In this document: in pieces, positions 15,189 through 19,537 of the stretch
Position numbering within the stretch: position 1 is the first letter of the stretch
How the letters are laid out: every line of letters starts with the position of its first letter
Source: CAZZNQ01 sp964655775
GTDB taxonomy: Bacteria > Planctomycetota > Brocadiia > SM23-32
Direction of reading: 5' to 3'
Length of the DNA: 19,537 bases
Assembly: GCA_964655775.1 (NCBI GenBank)
Contig: CAZZNQ010000077.1
Span: 1 to 19,537 of the forward strand
Translations under genes and position numbers: made by a program
Notes under the pieces: generated by a model
Told to the model about the DNA's origin: nothing
Database searches by the model: none
What the model saw: the letters and a program-made list of their open reading frames with translations, nothing else

Positions 15189-16346
15189 TCACTCCATACC
15201 CAGGGCCTGCCACTCGGCGTCCATGATCTCCCACGCCTTCTCGACGTAGAAACGGTAGTGTTCCAGCGGCGTGCCGTTGGGGATGCGGTGGTCCAGGCCC
15301 AGCACGCAGCCGCCCGTCCGGACCATCGGCGGGACCTTATACTCCAATTCCGCGACGATGTCGTCCTTGCTTCCGCGAAGCACGTGCTTGTCTATCCCGC
15401 CCATCACCGCCAGTCGGGAGCCGTACTTCCTGCGCACCTTGACGATATCCATGCCCGCCGCCGGTTCCATGGGATACATGAAGTTCAAGCCGGCGGCGAG
15501 GAACGCGGGTATCACCGCATCCAGGTTGCCGTCCGAATCCTGCTTGAAGAGCCGGACGCCGTTCTCGGACGCAAGATCCCAGACGCGACGGTAGTACGGG
15601 CCGATGAACTCCTCCACCTGCCTCGGCCCTACCAGAGGCCCGCTCTTGCCGGCGAGGTCCTCGTGTACGAACACCTCGTCCACGGTGACGCGGGAGAACA
15701 CCGTTTCGAGCACCTTGCAGGCCGTGTCGCCCATCGTCTGGAGCATGTCGTGGATGAGTCCCGGCTGCTCGTAATAGGCGAGGCACAGCCGCTCGTCGCC
15801 CATCAGCTCGCGGGGCTCGCTGAAGCCGCCGGGGATGCTCACGGACACCACGCGTCCTTGCTCCCGGTGTTCGTTCGCCGTTCTCTCCCAGTTCTGGCAA
15901 AACCGGTCCTCCGAGAACTCATAGTGATGCCTGAACCGCTGCCAGTCGTCCATATCCTTGACCGGATACTCCAGCGGCAGCGGAAGCGAGGCGAAGCCCT
16001 TCAGCAGCTTGACGAGCCGGCCGCGGGAATCGCGTGCGATGATGTGCTCGTCCGTCTCCTCAACGGTCTCCTGCGGGAATCCGCCCGTCCATCCTAATCT
16101 CACCGGAATGTGTCCCATGCGCGCCGTACGGTAACGATAGCAGGACATGTCCAGTTCCTCGGGACTTGCCCCCTGCTCAGCCCATTCTTCTTTGAGCCCC
16201 ACCAATGGACCGAACAGCTCGGTGAAGAGCGGCGGAATGAGCCGCTGGAAGGTCATGTAGTCGAGGTAGTCGTCCCGCGGGACTTGCTCGATGTTAAGCT
16301 TGACGGCGAGCTCAGCGTGTGCCTCTCTCAGTCGGTCCTTGGCCAT
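15189..16346 (-). CDS. Uroporphyrinogen decarboxylase-fold protein, non-HemE subfamily
   Basis: 385 aa, cytoplasmic, TIM-barrel protein of the UroD/MtaA superfamily. C-terminal half motifs are recognisable: DLAGKSGPLVGP (230-241), the turn FMYPMEPAAGMDI (289-301), and VMGGIDKHVL (314-323). It is not haem HemE: the N-terminal MRQAGR substrate motif is absent. The H-x-C zinc motif of corrinoid methyltransferase relatives (MtaA, MtbA, CmuA) is also missing; the equivalent stretch reads KQDSDGN (268-274). Its reaction is unknown. Methyl transfer or another C1/decarboxylation reaction on a carbohydrate-derived compound is a guess from the superfamily. The ATG follows AGGGG about 10 nt upstream. 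It sits between the 2-hydroxyacid dehydrogenase (33 nt) and the glycosidase (3 nt) in one operon. Confidence 0.85.
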   Translation of the reverse strand: MAKDRLREAHAELAVKLNIEQVPRDDYLDYMTFQRLIPPLFTELFGPLVGLKEEWAEQGASPEELDMSCYRYRTARMGHIPVRLGWTGGFPQETVEETDEHIIARDSRGRLVKLLKGFASLPLPLEYPVKDMDDWQRFRHHYEFSEDRFCQNWERTANEHREQGRVVSVSIPGGFSEPRELMGDERLCLAYYEQPGLIHDMLQTMGDTACKVLETVFSRVTVDEVFVHEDLAGKSGPLVGPRQVEEFIGPYYRRVWDLASENGVRLFKQDSDGNLDAVIPAFLAAGLNFMYPMEPAAGMDIVKVRRKYGSRLAVMGGIDKHVLRGSKDDIVAELEYKVPPMVRTGGCVLGLDHRIPNGTPLEHYRFYVEKAWEIMDAEWQALGME

Positions 16347-16379
16347 GCCCGAAATCCCCTCGCATCCGGAAGAAGGCGA

Positions 16380-17333
16380 TCAATAACCCTGTTGCTTGTC
16401 GACCACGTTGAGCAGCGGTCGCCCGCTGAAGTACCGCTCGACATTGTCGCGCAGGATCCGCCACTGGTAGTCCCAGACATGCGGCGAAGTGCCGGACATG
16501 TGAGGCGTTACGATGGCGTTCTCCATCTCCCAGAGTTCGCTGTCCGGAGGCAGGGGCTCGGGGGTGGTCACGTCCAGCCCCGCCCCGCCGATCTTGCCCG
16601 ATCTCAGGGCCTCGATCAGGGCTTCCTGATCGATCACAGCTCCCCTGGCCAAGTTCACCACAACGGCCGTGGGTTTCATCAGGTCGAACTCCCGCTCTCC
16701 CAGGAGCCCGCGCGTCCTGTCGTTCAACGGACAGGCTATTACCAGATAGTCGCTGTGCCGCAGCAGGTCGTCCAGCCTGTCCTCTCCCCAGATCACCTCA
16801 GCGACTCCGTCCGGTTCCTGCGCCCTTGTGCGCAGGGCCAGCACGCGCATACCGAGCGCGTGCGCCTTGCGCCCGGTTTCCTGACCGATTCCGCCGTAGC
16901 CGAGGATGCCGACCGTCGCGCCGGCAAGCTCGGGCAGGTTGTCCCAGAGCTTCCGCCGCACGCCGCGCCAGTCCCCGGGTTGCCGAAGCGATACGTTCAG
17001 CCCTCGGCTGAAGGCCAGCATCAGCGCGACGGCGTGTTCGGCCATCGGCGCAGAGAAGGCACCGGCAGAGTTTGTGACCGTCACGTCGCTCTCCACCACC
17101 GCCGGGAACAGGGCCCGATCCACCCCCGCCCACAGGAAGTGCACCCAGCGGAGCCGCTCCGCCGACCGGAACACGTCCTCCGACCAGGGCCCCGGCACGT
17201 ATGCATCGGCGTCGGTAATCTCCGTCGGGACGCGGTCCCCGTTCTCGACAACGGAGACCGTATGGTCGCCCGCGAGCGAACTCAGCTCGCTCTTTTCTGC
17301 ATCCGAAAGTCGGTGGCATATCAGCAGCTTCAT
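16380..17333 (-). CDS. D-2-hydroxyacid dehydrogenase
   Basis: Cytoplasmic NAD(P)-dependent dehydrogenase of 317 aa that interconverts a 2-oxoacid and D-2-hydroxyacid (family includes glyoxylate/hydroxypyruvate reductase and phosphoglycerate dehydrogenase). Start at ATG 17333 is chosen because AGGAAG lies just upstream; an in-frame GTG 7 codons earlier has its codons over this SD. Nucleotide-binding motif GYGGIG is at 145-150. Catalytic residues are R230 (NLARGA), E259 (DVTTPEPLP) and H278 (TPHMSG). The motif before the Glu is TTPEP rather than the commoner FEPEP. First gene of the operon with the UroD-like protein and glycosidase, suggesting a role in oxidising or reducing a sugar-acid product, which is inference. 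Confidence 0.92.
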   Translation of the reverse strand: MKLLICHRLSDAEKSELSSLAGDHTVSVVENGDRVPTEITDADAYVPGPWSEDVFRSAERLRWVHFLWAGVDRALFPAVVESDVTVTNSAGAFSAPMAEHAVALMLAFSRGLNVSLRQPGDWRGVRRKLWDNLPELAGATVGILGYGGIGQETGRKAHALGMRVLALRTRAQEPDGVAEVIWGEDRLDDLLRHSDYLVIACPLNDRTRGLLGEREFDLMKPTAVVVNLARGAVIDQEALIEALRSGKIGGAGLDVTTPEPLPPDSELWEMENAIVTPHMSGTSPHVWDYQWRILRDNVERYFSGRPLLNVVDKQQGY

Positions 17334-17401
17334 TGTGTCTTCCTGCGGCTTCACGGCGCGTTCGGTGGCACCACTTTCCCCCTCCCGGAACCCGTGCGCC
17401 C

Positions 17402-17430
17402 TTGACAGAACCCGGTCGCGGTGTTACTTG
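17402..17430 (+). promoter_or_regulatory. Candidate promoter for the CooT-like gene
   Basis: A perfect TTGACA (17402-17407) is followed after 17 nt by TACTTG (17425-17430), a poor -10. It lies 72 nt upstream of the start codon; the leader would include the GC-rich hairpin at 17448-17466. The -35 box is convincing, the -10 is not. Confidence 0.3.
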
Positions 17431-17447
17431 TCTTCCAGACGTGTTAT

Positions 17448-17466
17448 GGGCGGGCGTTGCCCGCCC
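17448..17466. repeat. GC-only inverted repeat in divergent intergenic region
   Basis: GGGCGGGC (17448-17455), loop GTT, GCCCGCCC (17459-17466): a perfect 8-bp stem with a 3-nt loop. There is no T-run on either side, so it is not a standard terminator for either strand. It could be an intergenic repeat unit of the genome, an operator or a leader hairpin of the CooT-like gene. Confidence 0.6.
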
Positions 17467-17501
17467 GCCACTAAGGCTCCCTCAGCACGAGGCAACGAAA
17501 C

Positions 17502-17690
17502 ATGTGCGAATCCACCGTTTTCGTCCTCCGCGATGGTGAGGAATCCAAGCTGATGGACAACGTCGGCTGGATCGAGATCGACGGAGACAGCATTCTAATC
17601 AAAGATGCCGAGGGCAACAAGCAGACCCTCTCGGCGCGCGTCGTCTACGCCGATCTGGTCGGCCACCACATCACGCTGGAGCCGGTATAG
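17502..17690 (+). CDS. CooT-like small nickel-binding family protein
   Basis: 62 aa. It starts MCESTVF, with cysteine as residue 2, and continues as an SH3-like beta barrel pattern (DNVGWIEIDGDSILI, then ARVVYADLVGHHITLE). Length, the initial Met-Cys and this strand order match the CooT family, in which Cys2 binds nickel. CooT is a cytoplasmic nickel protein linked to CO dehydrogenase maturation in Rhodospirillum rubrum and Carboxydothermus, but homologs occur widely in genomes without that enzyme and their role is unknown. No CODH, hydrogenase or urease gene is in the window. The ATG has GAGG 9 nt upstream. The direct neighbours are a divergent 2-hydroxyacid dehydrogenase and an exported DsrE-like gene 156 nt downstream. 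An unrelated small beta-barrel protein is the alternative. Confidence 0.8.
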   Translation: MCESTVFVLRDGEESKLMDNVGWIEIDGDSILIKDAEGNKQTLSARVVYADLVGHHITLEPV

Positions 17691-17691
17691 G

Positions 17692-17748
17692 GCCCGTACC
17701 GAGCGGCGTGGGGCTTCTCGGTCGTCTGGTGCTCCACGGGCTCGTTTT
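17692..17748 (+). terminator. Possible hairpin terminator after the CooT-like gene
   Basis: Directly after the TAG stop, GCCCGT (17692-17697) pairs with ACGGGC (17736-17741), and nested inside ACCGAG (17698-17703) pairs with CTCGGT (17717-17722). The right arm carries a 13-nt bulge. TCGTTTT follows (17742-17748). The layout is suggestive, but the bulge and short T-run make it weak. Confidence 0.35.
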
Positions 17749-17753
17749 CCGGC

Positions 17754-17782
17754 TTGCAGTTCGGCCTTCGCGCGCGTACGCT
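17754..17782 (+). promoter_or_regulatory. Candidate promoter for the DsrE-like gene
   Basis: TTGCAG (17754-17759) and TACGCT (17777-17782) with a 17-nt spacer lie 64 nt upstream of the chosen start. Each hexamer matches only three consensus bases; the layout is like those before the transaldolase and polyol dehydrogenase genes. Confidence 0.25.
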
Positions 17783-17846
17783 GATGAGAACGCTAGAGGC
17801 GCTCTCTCAGAGGATACGTGCATCCCTTTCGTGGAGGTGGCGGAGG

Positions 17847-18290
17847 ATGAGTGGCGGGATAACGGCAGTCCTGGCGGTGACGATGGTGGCGGGTTTAGGA
17901 GGCGCGGCCGTAATGGCGCAGGCGAGCCGCTCCTCGGGCAACCCCGTGCAGCAGGGAAGCAAGCTGGCCGTGCTGTGGACCAGCGGCGATCCGGGCGTCG
18001 CCTATCGAGTGTGCTTCATGTACGCACACAACGCCAAGAAGCATGGTTGGTTCGACGAGGTGAGGCTGATCGTATGGGGGCCGTCGGCGCGCCTTCTCGC
18101 GGCCGACAAAGACATCGAGGCGGCCGTCATGCAGATGATGGAGGACGGCGTTGAGGTCCAGGCGTGCATCGCGTGCGCCAATTCCTACGGCGTCAGCCAG
18201 CGCATACGCGACATGGGGATCGAGGTGAAGGGGATGGGACCTCCCCTCACCCAGATGCTTCAGAGCGACTGGAAGGTGCTCACCTTCTGA
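17847..18290 (+). CDS. Exported DsrE-like protein with CxxC motif
   Basis: 147 aa. The start is ATG at 17847, chosen for GGAGG at 17833-17837; longer starts at 17754 (TTG) and 17784 lack an SD. This start yields a clean signal peptide or anchor (ITAVLAVTMVAGLGGAAVMAQA, about residues 5-26). The mature part has the DsrE/YchN-like alternating fold: KLAVLWTSGDP (39-49), EVRLIVWGPSARLLAAD (71-87), then GVEVQACIACANSYGV (101-116) and a final GPPLTQMLQSDWKVLTF. The cysteines at 107 and 110 form CxxC; one of them is at the usual DsrE active-cysteine position. Cytoplasmic DsrE proteins carry sulfur; an exported one with CxxC could act in thiol or metal chemistry outside the membrane, but this is inference. 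No dsr or tus genes are nearby. Confidence 0.8.
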   Translation: MSGGITAVLAVTMVAGLGGAAVMAQASRSSGNPVQQGSKLAVLWTSGDPGVAYRVCFMYAHNAKKHGWFDEVRLIVWGPSARLLAADKDIEAAVMQMMEDGVEVQACIACANSYGVSQRIRDMGIEVKGMGPPLTQMLQSDWKVLTF

Positions 18291-18308
18291 TTCGGTGGGC
18301 TCTTCCGC

Positions 18309-18336
18309 TTGACTTTCCGGCTTACTGCCGCAGAAT
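18309..18336 (+). promoter_or_regulatory. Candidate promoter for the creatininase-family gene
   Basis: TTGACT (18309-18314) is a 5/6 match to a -35 box, with CAGAAT (18331-18336) 16 nt later as a 4/6 match to a -10. It lies 55 nt upstream of the start codon in a 101-nt gap. Confidence 0.35.
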
Positions 18337-18391
18337 GTCCATGTCTGAACGCCCTGTGCGGACGCGGCAACCAACACGCTGGAGGCATGCA

Positions 18392-19183
18392 ATGAGCTCG
18401 GGAATCCTGTCGGAGATGACACTGGAAGACGTGCGTGCGTTCGAACCGGAGGTCGTGGTGCTCGGTATCGGCTCCACGGAGCCCCACGGCCCCATCCTGC
18501 CCTACGGGACGGACTTCTTCCAGTGCGACGCGCTCTGCCGTAAGGCCGTGACGCAGGCCAACGAGAAGGGTGCGCGGGTGCTGATGTACCCCACGCTGCC
18601 CATCGGGAACAATGTGAACTTCAAGAAGTGGCCCTTCGCCTGCCGCGTGCGGGTGCGGACACTGATGATGATGGTGCTGGATATCATCGAAGCGCTGGAA
18701 GAGGACGGCGTCCGCAAGATAGTGCTGGTGAACGGACACGGCGGCAACACGGACACCTTGCACGCAACGCTCCGCGAACACATGGACCGCACTCCCCTGG
18801 AGCGGCGTGCGTTCGTCTGCGTCACCTTCGGCATGCCTTCCAAGGAGGCCACCGACGCGATCCAGCATGCCTCCGACCACGGTGGGGAGAGCGAGACGTC
18901 GCGCGTCATGTACCTGCGACCGGATCTGGTTCGCACCGAGAACCTGCAGGAGCTGCCGTTCGGCGAGCCGCTCATCGAGTCCATCCACAAAGGGCGCGTC
19001 TACTACGTGCGGCCCTGGTATCTGCACGTGCCGATGGGCGGCGGCGGCGAGACCCGCGAAGCCAGCGCCGAGAAAGGCAAGATGCTGGTCGAGAGCAGTG
19101 CAAGCGGACTGGCGGAGTTCCTGGTTGACCTGGCCGAAACACCGTGGAATCCCAACTTCCCCTACCCGCCGGACGAGGCCTGA
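18392..19183 (+). CDS. Creatininase family amidohydrolase
   Basis: 263 aa, cytoplasmic metal-dependent hydrolase. Start at ATG 18392 is set by GGAGG 6 nt upstream; the in-frame extension upstream is not supported. Metal and catalytic motifs of the family are seen: GSTEPHGPILPYGTD (E30, H32, D41), VNGHGGN (H116) and HGGESETS (E166). Creatininase itself opens a cyclic amide, and other members include formamide hydrolases acting on pterin or flavin precursors (MptB/ArfB) and mycofactocin MftE. The first motif has EPHG where most members have EQHG. No creatine, riboflavin or mycofactocin gene is adjacent, so the substrate is open. It is convergent with the MFS gene fragment 21 nt away. Confidence 0.9.
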   Translation: MSSGILSEMTLEDVRAFEPEVVVLGIGSTEPHGPILPYGTDFFQCDALCRKAVTQANEKGARVLMYPTLPIGNNVNFKKWPFACRVRVRTLMMMVLDIIEALEEDGVRKIVLVNGHGGNTDTLHATLREHMDRTPLERRAFVCVTFGMPSKEATDAIQHASDHGGESETSRVMYLRPDLVRTENLQELPFGEPLIESIHKGRVYYVRPWYLHVPMGGGGETREASAEKGKMLVESSASGLAEFLVDLAETPWNPNFPYPPDEA

Positions 19184-19185
19184 AG

Positions 19186-19202
19186 GGAGCCTCTGTCGCT
19201 CC
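19186..19202. terminator. Small hairpin between convergent genes
   Basis: GGAGC (19186-19190) and GCTCC (19198-19202) flank a 7-nt loop in the 21-nt gap between the creatininase-family and MFS stops. The position fits a shared terminator, but the stem is only 5 bp and there is no T-run. Confidence 0.25.
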
Positions 19203-19204
19203 GT

Positions 19205-19537
19205 TCAGTCCTGAGTACCGCTTGCCTCGGGCTCCGGTTCCGGCTGCAAACGCTCCCGGACCTCCGTCAGCCCCCGCGCGCTCAATAGCGTGAGGAATCC
19301 GCTGACGAACGCAACCCAGAACACCCAGTCGTACCGCTGCACGCGGTCGCCTATGACGATTCCGGCCAGGAAGGGCACCACGGTCAGCGGAAACACAATC
19401 GTATTCAGGAAAGCTCGATAGCTGGGGATTCGGTTGCGTGGCGCACTTTCGATAAGGAAGCTGTTGAACCCGATCATGCTGGCCTGGAAAGCGAACCCGA
19501 AGATGCACAGCGAGAGCAGATAGAGGCAGAGGGGAAG
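19205..19537 (-). CDS. MFS-type transporter, C-terminal fragment
   Basis: The last 110 codons of a gene that remains open to the window edge. It shows at least three hydrophobic segments (about residues 1-22, 47-62 and 71-85 of the fragment). The phrases NSFLIESAP, a helix break SYRAFLNT, FPLTVVPFLAGIVIGD and YDWVFWVAFVSGFLTLL are typical of the last helices of major facilitator superfamily proteins. A hydrophilic tail rich in E and P ends the protein. Substrate is unknown. A Met at 19477 is internal, not the start, because the frame continues with hydrophobic codons to base 19537. Confidence 0.7.
   Translation of the reverse strand, partial: LPLCLYLLSLCIFGFAFQASMIGFNSFLIESAPRNRIPSYRAFLNTIVFPLTVVPFLAGIVIGDRVQRYDWVFWVAFVSGFLTLLSARGLTEVRERLQPEPEPEASGTQD

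Noticed and set aside
14775..16097. A 440-codon plus-strand frame opposite the glycosidase and UroD-like genes
   Set aside because: Antisense shadow of two motif-supported genes.
8389..16346. A tetrapyrrole link between TspO and the UroD-like protein
   Set aside because: They are in different operons about 6 kb apart, and the UroD-like protein lacks HemE motifs.
16110..17405. A 431-codon plus-strand frame opposite the 2-hydroxyacid dehydrogenase
   Set aside because: Antisense shadow; the dehydrogenase frame has the full catalytic set.
1..19537. tRNA, rRNA, CRISPR array, transposase or phage genes
   Set aside because: Looked for and not seen: no spaced direct repeats, no transposase or integrase motifs, no conserved RNA gene sequence recognised.

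Overview
The window reads as one end of a GC-rich (roughly 60-65% by eye) bacterial metagenome contig. The first 39 bases are not genomic: they are an Illumina index plus adapter joined directly to a truncated gene. The gene mix is an ECF-type sigma factor, an S9 peptidase, a secreted DUF5060/GH5-like glycosidase, a UroD-family paralog, a creatininase-family hydrolase, a stand-alone EF-G, and a CooT-like small protein. This resembles free-living, polymer-degrading lineages such as Planctomycetota, Armatimonadota or Hydrogenedentota. That is an impression from gene families only; there is no rRNA or other phylogenetic marker except EF-G. Clear Shine-Dalgarno (SD) sequences precede most starts and allowed several start sites to be corrected.

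Layout. (a) 40-330: N-terminal stub of a sigma-70 family protein on the minus strand, divergent from a transaldolase-family gene (331-1587, plus). (b) 1596-9944: a long minus-strand run. In transcription order it holds a polyol-type zinc alcohol dehydrogenase, TspO, a secreted transglutaminase-like protein, a DMT/EamA transporter (start overlapping the previous stop), a nitrilase-family hydrolase, an unknown secreted protein (3 nt after the nitrilase) and an S9 peptidase. (c) 9945-10232: a divergent intergenic region with a good sigma70-type promoter and a leader for EF-G (10233-12353, plus). (d) 12363-17333: a minus-strand operon of D-2-hydroxyacid dehydrogenase, UroD-family protein and glycosidase (gaps 33 nt and 3 nt). 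(e) 17502-19183: three plus-strand genes: a CooT-like small protein, an exported DsrE-like protein with a CxxC motif, and a creatininase-family amidohydrolase. (f) 19205-19537: C-terminal end of an MFS-type transporter running off the window on the minus strand.

Function. Most of the content fits catabolism of organic polymers: extracellular glycan and peptide breakdown, C-N bond hydrolysis, uptake or export, and sugar/polyol and hydroxyacid oxidation feeding the pentose phosphate pathway. No phage, IS, CRISPR, tRNA or rRNA was seen, and no stretch over 300 bp lacks a gene. The least explained items are the secreted protein at 3579-5096, the UroD-like protein that has lost the usual metal and HemE motifs and is coupled to a glycosidase, the CooT-like protein with no CO dehydrogenase nearby, and the exported CxxC DsrE-like protein. 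I do not see a clearly new multi-gene system; those four are the best leads.
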